From Lautropia sp. (GTDB taxonomy: Bacteria > Pseudomonadota > Gammaproteobacteria > Burkholderiales > Burkholderiaceae_E), in the NCBI GenBank assembly GCA_030532895.1, contig JAUNKF010000025.1:1-49350 (forward strand): a stretch of DNA of 49,350 bases, written 5' to 3'. The notes under the pieces were generated by a model. The model had not been told where the DNA came from. It saw only the letters and a list, made by a program, of their open reading frames with translations, and made no database searches. Positions 8,323-17,408 of the stretch are shown piece by piece (the stretch's first letter is position 1; each line of letters opens with the position of its first letter). Both the position numbers and the translations under genes were made by a program.

Positions 8323-10209
8323 ATGACCGACCTGTTGTCCAGCACCTTCGTCTATCTGGCCGCCGCCACGATCGCCGTGCCACTTGCCAACCGGCTGGGC
8401 CTGGGGTCGGTGCTGGGCTATCTGCTGGCCGGCATCCTGATCGGCCCCATACTGGGCCTCGTGGGCCAAGAGGCCGAAGACGTGCAACATGTGGCCGAGT
8501 TCGGCGTGGTGATGATGCTCTTTCTGGTGGGCCTGGAGCAGGAACCTCGCAAGTTCTGGCAGCTTCGGCACCAGGTGCTGGGTTTGGGCAGCCTGCAGGT
8601 GATCTCGACGATGGCCGTACTGACGCTGGCGGCCAACCTGTTCCTGGGGCTGGACTGGCCGCTGGCCATCGCGGCCAGCTGTGTGTTGACGGTCTCGTCC
8701 ACCGCCATCGTGCTGCAAACGCTGACCGAAAAGAATCTGCTGAAGAGCCGCGGCGGACAGGCGAGCTTTTCCGTGCTGCTCCTGCAGGACATCGCCGTGA
8801 TCCCGATGATGGCGCTGCTGCCGCTCCTTGCACAACCCGAGCTGGGCGCGGGGAGCACCGCTGCCCAGGATGACCCCGCCGCCTGGCTCAACGGGCTGGA
8901 CGATGGCACGAAAACCCTCGTGATGCTGGGTGCGATGGCCTTCATCGTGGTCGGCGGACACTTCCTCGCCACGCCAGTCTTTCGCACCATCACGTCGCTG
9001 AAGCTACGCGACATCGTGACCATCTTTTCCCTCGCGCTGGTGATCGGGATCGCCCTGCTCATGACCCTGATCGGCCTGTCGCCAGCGCTCGGCACCTTCC
9101 TGGCGGGCCTGGTGCTTGCCAACAGTGAATTTCGGCACGAGCTGGAAAGCCAGATCGAGCCGTTCAAGGGCTTGCTGCTCGGGATCTTCTTCGTGACCGT
9201 GGGGGCCGGTATCGACTTCGGCCTGCTCTTCGAGCATTTTGGCACCATCCTGTGGATGACGCTGGGCATGATGGGCCTGAAAATCATCGTGTTGCTGCTG
9301 CTGGGCCGGCTGTTCCGGCTGGATCGGCCGAGCCGAATGCTGCTGGCCCTCGGACTTGCGCAAGCGGGTGAATTCGGTTTCGTGCTGCTGGCTTTCCTCG
9401 TGAGCCATTCGGTGATGCCCGAGGCACTGGCCAAACAGTTGTTGCTCGTGGTGGCACTCTCGATGCTGCTCACCCCGATCCTCTTCATGATCTATGACCG
9501 CTTCATCGCACCGCTGGCGGCACGCGCGGCCCAGAACCGGGCAGCCGATCCGATCGACGAGCAGCACCCGGTGCTGGTGATCGGCCACGGCCGCTTTGGC
9601 CAGATCATCAACAGCGTGCTGTCGGCCAGCGGCTTCAAGACGACCGTGATCGAACACGATCCCGCGATGGTGGCAGGCTTTCGTCGCTACGGCGTGAAAA
9701 CCTATTTTGGCGATGCCTCACGTACCGAGCTGCTGCTGACGGCCGGCGTCGCGAAAGCCGAGCTGTTGGTGGTGGCCATCAACAACCCGGCACAGGCCGT
9801 GTCGATCGTGAAATTTGCGCGACTGGTGAACCCCGGCATCAAGATCGTGACCCGTGCCCACAGCCGACTGACGGCCTTCGATTTGTACCGGGCGGGTGCC
9901 AACGAGATCATCCGCGACAGCCTCGATGCCGCCATCCGAAGCAGCAAGCGCTCGCTCGAATTGCTGGGCATGGATCCGTCGCTCGCCGAGCAGATCGGCG
10001 AGCTATATCTCGCGCGTGATCTTGAGGCGATGACGGTGCTGGCTCGAAGTTATGATTCCAAGCTTGACCCTTTCGAAAACAAGGCGATGATGTCCGCCGC
10101 CCGCGCAGAGCAGAAAAAGACCGATGCGCTGGTGAAAGCGCTGATCCAGAAGGAGCAGGCGCTCGTCTCGGCGGGTGAGCGCCAGTCATTTGGCAAGGAA
10201 GGGTCTTGA
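8323..10209 (+). CDS. CPA2-family monovalent cation:proton antiporter, KefB/KefC-like
   Basis: 628 residues. Roughly the first 390 are a hydrophobic multi-pass Na+/H+ exchanger domain; SVLGYLLAGILIGP and RGGQASFSVLLLQDIAVIP are typical of the K+ efflux branch. The C-terminal third is a cytosolic RCK/TrkA-N domain starting HPVLVIGHGRFGQ with a Rossmann glycine pattern, followed by VIEHDPAMV and FGDASR. Proteins of this type export K+ in exchange for protons and are gated by nucleotides or glutathione adducts. No KefF/KefG accessory gene lies nearby, so the gating ligand is unknown. The gene sits inside the sulfur locus, where a link to thiol chemistry is possible but unproven. Confidence 0.88.
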   Translation: MTDLLSSTFVYLAAATIAVPLANRLGLGSVLGYLLAGILIGPILGLVGQEAEDVQHVAEFGVVMMLFLVGLEQEPRKFWQLRHQVLGLGSLQVISTMAVLTLAANLFLGLDWPLAIAASCVLTVSSTAIVLQTLTEKNLLKSRGGQASFSVLLLQDIAVIPMMALLPLLAQPELGAGSTAAQDDPAAWLNGLDDGTKTLVMLGAMAFIVVGGHFLATPVFRTITSLKLRDIVTIFSLALVIGIALLMTLIGLSPALGTFLAGLVLANSEFRHELESQIEPFKGLLLGIFFVTVGAGIDFGLLFEHFGTILWMTLGMMGLKIIVLLLLGRLFRLDRPSRMLLALGLAQAGEFGFVLLAFLVSHSVMPEALAKQLLLVVALSMLLTPILFMIYDRFIAPLAARAAQNRAADPIDEQHPVLVIGHGRFGQIINSVLSASGFKTTVIEHDPAMVAGFRRYGVKTYFGDASRTELLLTAGVAKAELLVVAINNPAQAVSIVKFARLVNPGIKIVTRAHSRLTAFDLYRAGANEIIRDSLDAAIRSSKRSLELLGMDPSLAEQIGELYLARDLEAMTVLARSYDSKLDPFENKAMMSAARAEQKKTDALVKALIQKEQALVSAGERQSFGKEGS

Positions 10210-10211
10210 GC

Positions 10212-10231
10212 ACGTGTCATGCACGTGTTCG
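10212..10231 (+). repeat. Single copy of the GTGTCATGC intergenic repeat (copy B)
   Basis: ACGTGTCATGCACGTGTTCG matches the family 20-mer at 18 of 20 positions. It begins 3 bases after the antiporter stop codon and ends 34 bases before the AEC transporter start. The surrounding CACGTG-TCATG-CACGTG is itself symmetric. No inverted partner is evident here. Confidence 0.7.
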
Positions 10232-10265
10232 TGCGCGAAACTTCGCTTCATCCTGCTGACAGACC

Positions 10266-11222
10266 ATGACCGGCCTTCTCGACGCCATCCTCTTTGCCCT
10301 CAACGTGACGCTGCCCAGCGCACTGATGCTCGGCTTTGGCGTGATCCTGCGGCGTACCGGACAGCTTGATCCGGAATTTGCCGCCAAGGCATCACGCATC
10401 GTGTTCAACTACGCGCTGCCGCTGCTGCTCTTCTCGAAGCTGGCCGAAAGCGACATCCAGTACGAAGAGCAGGCCGTGCTGCTGCTGGCCGGTGCGCTGA
10501 CCACGTTCGTGCTGTACGGCCTGGCCGAACTGTATGCCTGGTTCGGCGTGCCCGACCCCAAGGACAAGGGGGTGTTCGTGCAGGGCGTCTTTCGCAGCAA
10601 CATGGCGATCATGGGGCTGGCTTTCGTGCTGAACGCCTATGGCGATGCGGGTCTCGCTTCGGGTGCCGTCTATGTGGGCGTGATCACGCTGCTCTACAAC
10701 GTGCTGTCGGTGATCGCGCTGAGCCGCACGAGCGGCGGTGGCTGGCGGGGCAAGCTCGGGCACGTGCTGCGCAACATCGCCACGAACCCGCTGATCATCG
10801 CCATCGTGCTCGCGCTCGTGCTGCAGCGCCTGCAGGTGCCGATTCCGGGTGTGGTGATGCAGACGGCCAACTACATGGCGAACATGGCGCTGCCGATCGC
10901 CCTGCTCTGCGCCGGTGCGACCTTCGATGTGCGCTCGGTTTTCAAGACCTCGGACATTTCGTTGAAAGCCGCCATCGGCCGGCTGGTGGTGGCACCACTG
11001 GTGGCCATCGGCGTGGGCTTGTACTTTGGCCTTGCCCCCATTCCGATGGGGGTGCTCTTCATGATGTCGGCCATGCCCACGGCAGCGGCCAGCTATGTGA
11101 TGGCCAAAAGCATGGGCGGCAACGATGTGGCGGCTGCCAACATCATCGCACTCACGACTTTTGGCGCGATCTTCTCGGCGGCCATCGGCATCACGGTGCT
11201 GCGCAGCCACGGACTGATGTAA
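10266..11222 (+). CDS. AEC (auxin efflux carrier) family transporter
   Basis: A 318-residue integral membrane protein with about ten hydrophobic segments in two halves. Family-typical stretches include LMLGFGVILRRTG, ASRIVFNYALPLLLFSKLA, GVFRSNMAIMGL, NPLIIAIVLAL, MALPIALLCAGATFDV and MPTAAASYVMAKSMGGN. AEC proteins move organic anions or amino-acid-related solutes. The substrate cannot be read from the sequence. It follows the cation antiporter by 56 bases on the same strand and lies upstream of sbp. Confidence 0.85.
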   Translation: MTGLLDAILFALNVTLPSALMLGFGVILRRTGQLDPEFAAKASRIVFNYALPLLLFSKLAESDIQYEEQAVLLLAGALTTFVLYGLAELYAWFGVPDPKDKGVFVQGVFRSNMAIMGLAFVLNAYGDAGLASGAVYVGVITLLYNVLSVIALSRTSGGGWRGKLGHVLRNIATNPLIIAIVLALVLQRLQVPIPGVVMQTANYMANMALPIALLCAGATFDVRSVFKTSDISLKAAIGRLVVAPLVAIGVGLYFGLAPIPMGVLFMMSAMPTAAASYVMAKSMGGNDVAAANIIALTTFGAIFSAAIGITVLRSHGLM

Positions 11223-11298
11223 GCGCAAGGAAGCACGGTGAAACGGGGTGACTGAAGCGCGGTGTCAGACCGGTTGGGAAACACACGCATGAAGCCAC

Positions 11299-11319
11299 CT
11301 TATGCGAAAAACGCATAAG
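11299..11319. promoter_or_regulatory. Candidate LysR-type (CysB) operator upstream of sbp
   Basis: CTTATGCG-AAAAA-CGCATAAG is a perfect 8-bp inverted repeat with a 5-nt A spacer. It contains the LysR-type T-N11-A pattern (T at 11303, A at 11315) at its centre. It lies 89 bases before the sbp start codon. There is no T-tract after it, so a terminator is unlikely. Binding by the CysB-like protein encoded at 4927-5871 is an inference from family habit and gene context. Confidence 0.5.
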
Positions 11320-11408
11320 CACGATGAAAATCCGTCGTTGTCCTGCCTGTCCGAGGCTGCGAAGATCGCCCCCGATCCGATGACATCCCCAACCAGAGGT
11401 TTTGCTGC

Positions 11409-12467
11409 ATGACTGCTCCGACCATCGTCCGACGTGACCTGATCCGTTTTCTGTCGCTCAGCGCCGTGGCATTGGGTGTGACCCTGCCCGCAGTGCCGGC
11501 ACTGTCGGCCGATGTGCCCAAAGACCAGACGATCCTGAACGCCACCTATGACATCGGCCGTGAGTTGTTCTCCAAAATCAACCCGCTGTTTCTGGAACAC
11601 TGGCAAAAACAGCATGGCAGCAAACTGAAGATCGACCAATCCTTCGGTGGCACCTCGCGGCAAGCGCAGGACATCATCCAGGGCAAGAAGGCCGACACCG
11701 TCACCTTCAATCAGGTCACGGATATCGACATCCTCGCGCGTCGCAAGCTCGTCAAGCCCGATTGGGCAGAGCAGTTTCCGAACAACAGCTCGCCTTACTA
11801 CAGCACCATCGCGTTCATGGTGCGCAAAGGCAACCCCAAAGGCATCAAGAACTGGGATGATCTGGCCAAACCCGACACGAAGCTGATCTTCCCGAACCCC
11901 AAAACCTCGGGCAATGCGCGCTACTCCTATCTGGGTGCCTGGATTTACGCGCAGGAAGCCTTCAAGGGGGATGAGGCTGCCGTCAAGCAATTCATCACCT
12001 CGCTGCTCGGCAATGTCGAGAATTTCCCCACCGGTGGCCGTGCCGCCACGGTGGCCTTCACCCAGCACGGCCAGGGCGATGTGCTGCTGACCTTCGAGTC
12101 GGAGATCAAGAACCTGCTGGCCGACCCGGCCTTCAAGGATCAGGGCTATGAGCTGGTGGTGCCGCCCGTCAGCGTGCTGGCCGAGTTCCCGGTGGCCATC
12201 GTCGACAAGGTGGTGGACGCCAAAGGCACCCGTGAGGTTGCCAAAGCGTATCTGGACTTTCAGTACAGCCCCGACGTGCAGCAGCTGCTGGCCGACCACA
12301 ACCTGCGCCCGAGCAACGCCGAGGTGGCAGCTGCCAACGCCAAGCGCTTCGACGAAACGCGTCTCGTGAACCCGACCTCGTTGCAGGGTGGCTGGGCCGG
12401 CATCCAGAAGGATCATTTCGCCAGCGGCGCCACGCTCGATCAGCTGATGGCTGCCCGCCGGCGTTGA
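11409..12467 (+). CDS. sbp: Periplasmic sulfate-binding protein Sbp
   Basis: 352 residues. The N-terminus has VRRDLIRFLSLSAV and a cleavage-like PALSA near residue 34; paired arginines allow either Sec or Tat export. The mature protein has the Sbp/CysP pattern: ILNATYDIGRELF, QSFGGTSRQAQDI, DTVTFNQVTDID, MVRKGNPKGIKNWDDL, FPNPKTSGNARYSYLGAW, VLLTFESE and FPVAIVDKVVD. It delivers sulfate (possibly thiosulfate) to CysTWA. It heads an sbp-cysT-cysW run. A LysR-type palindrome upstream suggests CysB control. Confidence 0.94.
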   Translation: MTAPTIVRRDLIRFLSLSAVALGVTLPAVPALSADVPKDQTILNATYDIGRELFSKINPLFLEHWQKQHGSKLKIDQSFGGTSRQAQDIIQGKKADTVTFNQVTDIDILARRKLVKPDWAEQFPNNSSPYYSTIAFMVRKGNPKGIKNWDDLAKPDTKLIFPNPKTSGNARYSYLGAWIYAQEAFKGDEAAVKQFITSLLGNVENFPTGGRAATVAFTQHGQGDVLLTFESEIKNLLADPAFKDQGYELVVPPVSVLAEFPVAIVDKVVDAKGTREVAKAYLDFQYSPDVQQLLADHNLRPSNAEVAAANAKRFDETRLVNPTSLQGGWAGIQKDHFASGATLDQLMAARRR

Positions 12468-12549
12468 TCCCCACGAGCGCTCCACGGCCTCCAGAGCCGC
12501 CCCACGGCCGGATCGGTGTGCCGCCCAGGCGGCCACGGAACCGAAATCC

Positions 12550-13419
12550 GTGCATCACTTCTGCCCAAGTCCGCCTTTGAACCGCCCGCGCTTTTTCCTC
12601 CGACCACCGATCCTGCCCGGTTTCGGCATCAGTTTCACCACGAGCGTGCTGTATCTGCACGTGGTGATCCTGATCCCCCTTGCAGCCCTGCTCTTTCATG
12701 CGGCCGACCTGGGCTGGGCCCAATACTGGGCGGCCATTTCCGATCCACGGGTGGTGGCGAGCTACAAGGTGACGCTGGGCGGCGCGCTGATCTCGACGCT
12801 TTGCGTGACACTGATCGGCCTGCTGCTCGCCTGGGTGCTGACACGTTACGAATTTCCCGGCCGGCGGCTGCTCGACAGCCTGATCGATCTGCCTTTCGCG
12901 CTGCCCACAGCCGTGGCGGGGCTGACGTTGGCCACGCTGCTGGCACCGGGCGGCTGGATCGGGCGCTGGTTTGCCGCCTGGGACATCAAGATCGCTTATG
13001 CCTATCCGGGCCTCGTCATCGCGATGATCTTCACGAGCCTGCCCTTCATCGTGCGCACCGTGCAGCCGGTGATCGAAGACCTGGGTCACGAGGTGGAGGA
13101 AGCGGCGGGCACGCTGGGCGCCACACCGCGGCAGATCTTTTTGCGCGTGACGCTGCCCGCGCTGATGCCGGCGCTCGTGGCTGGCGCCAGCCAAGCCTTC
13201 ATTCGCAGCCTGGGCGAGTTCGGTGCGGTCGTGATGATCGCGGGCAACATCCCGTTTCAGACCGAAATCACGTCGCTGATGATCTTCGTGCGCCTGCAGG
13301 AATTTGAATATGGGGCGGCGGCCGCCATCGCCTCGGTGGTGCTCGTCGTCTCCCTCGTGCTGCTCTTTGGCTTGCAGCTGCTTCAATCCCACTGGCTCAA
13401 AGGGCAACGGACACGATGA
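12550..13419 (+). CDS. cysT: Sulfate ABC transporter permease CysT
   Basis: A 289-residue inner-membrane permease, partner of CysW. It has multiple hydrophobic helices and the BPD_transp_1 EAA-type loop EVEEAAGTLGATPRQIFLRVTLPAL that docks on the ATPase. Further CysT landmarks are DSLIDLPFALPTAVAGL and RSLGEFGAVVMIAGN. The start is GTG at 12550; the family N-terminus (LPGFGISFTTSVLYL) begins about 22 residues later, so an internal start is not excluded, but no better-placed ATG is seen. It overlaps cysW by 4 bases. Confidence 0.94.
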   Translation: MHHFCPSPPLNRPRFFLRPPILPGFGISFTTSVLYLHVVILIPLAALLFHAADLGWAQYWAAISDPRVVASYKVTLGGALISTLCVTLIGLLLAWVLTRYEFPGRRLLDSLIDLPFALPTAVAGLTLATLLAPGGWIGRWFAAWDIKIAYAYPGLVIAMIFTSLPFIVRTVQPVIEDLGHEVEEAAGTLGATPRQIFLRVTLPALMPALVAGASQAFIRSLGEFGAVVMIAGNIPFQTEITSLMIFVRLQEFEYGAAAAIASVVLVVSLVLLFGLQLLQSHWLKGQRTR

Positions 13420-14249
13420 ACGCGCCGGCCTCCGCTTACCCCAAAAAGCCCGCCAACGCCTTCCAATGGCTGCTGCTCTCGCTGGGCCTCGTCGTGGCCG
13501 TGCTGCTGCTCGTGCTGCCGATCGTGCTGATCTTTGCGCAGGTGGCCGCCGGTGGTTGGACACTGCTCGTCGAGAACCTGTCGGCCGACTATCTGCACCA
13601 CGCGCTGGGCCTCACCCTGCTGGCGACCTTTGCCAGCATTCCGATCAACCTGGCTTTTGGCGTGATGTTCGCCTGGTGCGTGACGCACTTCCGTTTCCGG
13701 GGCCGGCGCCTGTTGATCGCGCTGATCGACATCCCCTATGCGACCTCACCGGTGGTGGTCGGTCTGTGCTATCTGCTGCTCTACGGGGCCGAGTCGGCCC
13801 TGGGCCAATACCTGTCCGATCACGACATCCAGCTGATGTTCGCCTGGCCCGGCATCATCATGGTGACGGTGTTCGTGACCTCGCCCTATGTGGCGCGCCT
13901 CCTGATGCCGCTGATGCAGACGCAGGGCGACGAGGAGGAGCAGGCAGCACTGCTGCTGGGTGCCAACGGCTGGCAGATCTTCTGGCAGGTGAGCCTGCCC
14001 AAGATCCGCTGGGCGCTGCTCTACGGCATCATGATCACCAACGCCCGCGCCGTGGGCGAGTTCGGCGCGGTCTCGGTCGTCTCGGGCGCCACGCTGAACC
14101 AGACGCTCACGCTGCCGCTCCTGGTGGAACAACTGAACAATGACTACAAGACGGCCGCCGCCTTCACTGCCGCCTCCATTCTCGCGCTGATGGCCCTCTT
14201 CACGCTGATCCTGAAGACCTGGCTGGAGAAGCGGCAAGCCCATCGCTGA
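13416..14249 (+). CDS. cysW: Sulfate ABC transporter permease CysW
   Basis: A 277-residue inner-membrane permease. Its ATG overlaps the cysT stop in an ATGA junction, a sign of translational coupling. Family landmarks are FRGRRLLIALIDIPYATSPVVVGLCY, the ATPase-coupling loop GDEEEQAALLLGANGWQIFWQVSLP and ARAVGEFGAVSVVSG. Together with CysT it forms the transmembrane channel. The ATPase gene cysA is not in this operon but at 5936-7030. Confidence 0.95.
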   Translation: MNAPASAYPKKPANAFQWLLLSLGLVVAVLLLVLPIVLIFAQVAAGGWTLLVENLSADYLHHALGLTLLATFASIPINLAFGVMFAWCVTHFRFRGRRLLIALIDIPYATSPVVVGLCYLLLYGAESALGQYLSDHDIQLMFAWPGIIMVTVFVTSPYVARLLMPLMQTQGDEEEQAALLLGANGWQIFWQVSLPKIRWALLYGIMITNARAVGEFGAVSVVSGATLNQTLTLPLLVEQLNNDYKTAAAFTAASILALMALFTLILKTWLEKRQAHR

Positions 14250-14405
14250 CACGCCGCATGCGCAGGCCCCCTCGACCTGATCCTCGGCGTTCCCGTCAAG
14301 GCTCCCGGGGGATTGCGGGTTAAACTCTTCCTTGGTTTTCAATCAGATGCGCTGAGCACTCGACTCGTCAGGTGCCTGCATTTTCGTCGTTTCGGAGTCA
14401 TTTGC

Positions 14406-15125
14406 ATGGATTTCACCTCGCCTGCCTTCTGGATCGCCATTGGGCAGATCATCCTCATCGACATCCTGCTGGGGGGGGACAATGCCGTCGTCATCGCCCT
14501 GGCCGTGCGCAAGCTGGAGCCGGCCAAGCGCAAGCTCGGCATCATCTGGGGCACGGTGGGTGCCATCGGCCTGCGTGTCGTGCTGATCTTCTTCGCACTC
14601 ACGCTGTTGCAGATTCCCTACCTGAAACTCATCGGCGGCGTGCTGCTGTTGTGGATCGGCATCAAGTTGCTGATCCCCGATCACGGTGATGGTCATGAGA
14701 ACATCGCCGGCTCCGACCGTCTGTGGGTGGCGATCCGCACCATCATCGTGGCCGACCTGGTGATGAGCATCGACAACGTGATCGCCATCGCGGGCGCGGC
14801 GAAGGCTGCCGGCGGTGGCAATGAGCTGCCGCTCGTCATCTTCGGCCTGGTCGTCAGCGTGCCGATCATCATCTGGGGCAGCCAGCTCGTCATCAAGCTG
14901 ATGGATCGCTTCCCCGTCATCATCACGGCCGGTGGCATGCTGCTGGGCTGGATCGCCGGTGGCATGATGGTGACCGACATCGTGGTCGAGGAGCATGTGG
15001 CGCCCTACATGCCGCAGATCAAGTACGGTGCCGAGGTGGCAGGCGCCCTCCTCGTGCTGATCGTGGGCCTGATTCTGGGCCGTGGCAAGAAAGGCGGGGG
15101 TACCCACCCGCCGGCAACCCACTGA
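14406..15125 (+). CDS. TerC family integral membrane protein
   Basis: 239 residues. It has TerC hallmarks in order: IILIDILLGGDNAVVIALAV with paired acidic residues in the membrane (the GGDNA motif), RVVLIFFALTLL, GGVLLLWIGIKLL, and the second repeat VADLVMSIDNVIAIAGAA with SxDN. TerC-type proteins have been linked to metal handling (manganese efflux in relatives such as MntP/Alx-like families) and tellurite resistance; the ion here is unknown. A small charged loop DHGDGHENI lies between the halves. The start is ATG at 14406 because the GGDNA repeat needs the preceding SPAFWIAIGQII helix. An intrinsic terminator follows. Confidence 0.88.
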   Translation: MDFTSPAFWIAIGQIILIDILLGGDNAVVIALAVRKLEPAKRKLGIIWGTVGAIGLRVVLIFFALTLLQIPYLKLIGGVLLLWIGIKLLIPDHGDGHENIAGSDRLWVAIRTIIVADLVMSIDNVIAIAGAAKAAGGGNELPLVIFGLVVSVPIIIWGSQLVIKLMDRFPVIITAGGMLLGWIAGGMMVTDIVVEEHVAPYMPQIKYGAEVAGALLVLIVGLILGRGKKGGGTHPPATH

Positions 15126-15210
15126 TCGGTTGCCCGTCTCCGGCGGGCATCATGCCTGTACACCGGCTGGCGAGGGCAGGAACCTCAGCCCCACCGCCAG
15201 CCCTCCCACC

Positions 15211-15241
15211 GCCCCGAGGCATTCCCTTGGGGCATTTTTTT
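15211..15241 (+). terminator. Intrinsic terminator after terC
   Basis: GCCCCGAGG-CATTC-CCTTGGGGC forms a 9-bp stem (one G-T pair) with a 5-nt loop. After one A comes a run of seven T at 15235-15241. It lies 85 bases past the terC stop. This hairpin and the G-rich repeat at 15289 are the only features seen in the 357-base gap before nnrS. Confidence 0.88.
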
Positions 15242-15288
15242 GCCTATCCCGGCCCGGCAAAACGGCCAAAGCCATCCGCTCATCAGCA

Positions 15289-15330
15289 TGCGTGCGTGCG
15301 TGCGGGTGTGGGTGTGGGTGTGGGTGTGGT
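15289..15330 (+). repeat. Tandem TGCG / GGGTGT microsatellite with G-quadruplex pattern
   Basis: Four TGCG units (15289-15304) run into four GGGTGT hexamers plus GGT (15304-15330). Four GGG runs spaced by TGT loops (15304-15324) satisfy the canonical G-quadruplex pattern G3-N3 repeated. The repeat ends about 150 bases before the nnrS start codon, in its likely leader or promoter region, on the coding strand. Confidence 0.85.
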
Positions 15331-15482
15331 GCGAACATGCTCCATCACCGGCTGATCATGCCAAAAACTAAACCAAAGCCAATATCAAGACGGCCGGCCA
15401 CGCTTACCATGCGAGCATCAGGAGCGGATCGACTGGCTCCCTGAGACTTCAACGCCCCCTCTTCGACACACTGCTCTCGTCC

Positions 15483-16736
15483 ATGCTGCACACCATCGAA
15501 GAACCAGCCCCTGTCAGTACCGCACCGAGCTGGCGCGCCTTTCTTGAACTGGGTTTCCGACCGCTGTACCCGCTTGGGTGCGCCTGGGCTGCCATCGCGA
15601 TCATCCTGTGGGTGTACACGCCGTGGCTGCTTCAGGCGCCGCTCGGCGGCTTGTTCTGGCACGCCCATGAAATGCTCTGGGGCTTCATCATCACGATTGC
15701 CGTGGGTTTTCTGTTCACGGCTGGCGCCACCTGGACAGGCATCAATCCGATCAAGGGACGTGCGCTCGGCAGTATCTGCCTGCTGTGGCTCGTGGCCCGC
15801 ATCGGCTACCTCATCCCGTCAGACGCAGTGTTCTGGCTGGCCGTGACAGCCGAAAGCCTCTTCTTCGGATGGGCCGCACTGGCGATGGCCAACAGCATCT
15901 ATCGCGCCAAGAGCCAGCGAAACTACGGCATTCCGCCGCTCATGCTGCTGATGGGCGTGAGCAACCTGGCTTTTCTGGTGGCCGTATGGGAAGGCGATGG
16001 CGAGCGCATCATGCGCTTCTTTCACACCGGCATGATCACGATGGCCATCGTGGCGTTGCTGGTGGCCCGGCGCGTGATTCCGTTCTTCGCCATGCGGGCT
16101 GTCGAGAACCTGACGATCCCGATGCAGCTGAAAAGCGGCCAATGGCAACTGGGCTTCAGCATGGCGGCTGTGGCCTTCAGTCTGCTCGACTGGGCCATAC
16201 CCGCTGCAGGCTGCCTGGCGATGGCCGGCCTCATCGCACTCGTGCAGCTGGCAAGCTGGAAGCCTCAAGCCGTGCTGCACAAGCCGATCCTGTGGGTGCT
16301 CTACGCGGGCTATTTCTGGCTCGGCATCGGCCTCATGGCCGCCGCCGCCCAACAACTGGCGTGGGCCGAACGCGCTGTCTGGCCCGTTCACCTGATCGGC
16401 ATCGGGGGCTTTTCCGTCCTGATCATCGGCATGGTCACACGCACGGCGCTGGGCCACCTGGGTCGGCCCCTGCAGACCGACACGCTGATGGTGAGCTGTT
16501 ACTGGCTGATGCTCGGCTCACTGCTCCTGCGGCTGGCCGCCCTGCTTGCGCCGCCGAAGGTCACGCTGCCACTGCTGCACAGCTCGGCACTCTTGTGGGT
16601 GCTGGTCTTCACACTCTATCTGTGGCGCTTCGTGCCGATGCTGATCCGGCCCCGCGCCGATGAGCCGCGGGGAAAAAATGGCACGCAGAAAGTCATCATC
16701 CGGCCCGCCGTCATCACGAAGGCAGACAGTCGCTGA
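15483..16736 (+). CDS. nnrS: NnrS family heme-copper membrane protein
   Basis: A 417-residue membrane protein with about twelve hydrophobic helices. Family motifs include FRPLYPLGCAWA, LFWHAHEMLWGF (conserved His for heme/copper), ARVIPFFAMRAV-type segment (ARRVIPFFAMRAVENL) and MVTRTALGHLGRPL. NnrS proteins are tied to nitric oxide metabolism and nitrosative stress tolerance. No NO reductase or NsrR/NNR gene lies beside it, and no clear FNR/NNR or NsrR palindrome was found upstream. The gene stands alone, convergent with the YbjQ-family gene. Confidence 0.9.
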   Translation: MLHTIEEPAPVSTAPSWRAFLELGFRPLYPLGCAWAAIAIILWVYTPWLLQAPLGGLFWHAHEMLWGFIITIAVGFLFTAGATWTGINPIKGRALGSICLLWLVARIGYLIPSDAVFWLAVTAESLFFGWAALAMANSIYRAKSQRNYGIPPLMLLMGVSNLAFLVAVWEGDGERIMRFFHTGMITMAIVALLVARRVIPFFAMRAVENLTIPMQLKSGQWQLGFSMAAVAFSLLDWAIPAAGCLAMAGLIALVQLASWKPQAVLHKPILWVLYAGYFWLGIGLMAAAAQQLAWAERAVWPVHLIGIGGFSVLIIGMVTRTALGHLGRPLQTDTLMVSCYWLMLGSLLLRLAALLAPPKVTLPLLHSSALLWVLVFTLYLWRFVPMLIRPRADEPRGKNGTQKVIIRPAVITKADSR

Positions 16737-16828
16737 TCAGGACGTGCGCGAAGCCTCACGACCGGTCAGACCAGGACATCGACCGGCCGACAGGATGCCC
16801 CGATCAGCGTGGTTCAGGGCCAGTGCGA

Positions 16829-17176
16829 TCAGGCCATCTTCACGGCCGTGCCGCTGACGGCGACCATCATCATGCCATTGGTTTCGCCCATCACTTCATA
16901 GTCGAAATCGATGCCGACGATGCCGTTGGCCCCCAGCTCCTTGGCGCTGGCCACCATCTCTTCGAGCGCGGCCTGCCGGGCACCGGCCAGCGAACGTTCA
17001 TACCCACCGGCGCGCCCGCCGACCACATCCCTCACCGACGCGAACATGTCGCGAAAGATGTTGGCGCCGATCACCGCCTCCCCACTGACCACCCCCAGAT
17101 ACTCGCCCACCCGCGATTCGGCGGGCACGGTGGCCAGAAAGAAGTCCTTGTCGTTCTTGCGTGAAAACCAGCCCAT
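16829..17176 (-). CDS. YbjQ family (UPF0145) protein
   Basis: A 115-residue soluble protein. The family pattern is clear: [37 protein letters not shown], then [29 protein letters not shown] and [10 protein letters not shown]. Relatives form pentamers with a heavy-metal-binding-like fold; their function is unproven. It has a short N-terminal [10 protein letters not shown] lead-in not in E. coli YbjQ. It is convergent with nnrS, and its upstream region (17177-17408) shows nothing else. Confidence 0.88.
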   Translation of the reverse strand: MGWFSRKNDKDFFLATVPAESRVGEYLGVVSGEAVIGANIFRDMFASVRDVVGGRAGGYERSLAGARQAALEEMVASAKELGANGIVGIDFDYEVMGETNGMMMVAVSGTAVKMA

Positions 17177-17408
17177 GTCCTGCTCCTCTCAAAAGGTCGA
17201 TGACCCGATGGTAACCGCCCTGGGCGCCTGTGATCGCCTCCGGCAGACAGTCCCATCGATTCATCGTCCCTCACCGGTCGCTCATGCGCGCAGCCCCCGG
17301 CAGAACACGAGGCAAGAAAACAGAGCATGCCGCTGTCCAATGACCCGGATCAGGAAAGCAAGCTGGGCCGACACGACGCTGCCCTGGCCGGCCCAACCGA
17401 CCGGCTGA

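Noticed and set aside
14250-14405. yybP-ykoY type manganese riboswitch before terC
   Set aside because: The conserved GGGGAGTAG-like core and paired flanks were not found, although such riboswitches often precede TerC genes.
15340-15482. FNR/NNR or NsrR box before nnrS
   Set aside because: No TTGAT-N4-ATCAA or NsrR-like dyad; only scattered half-sites.
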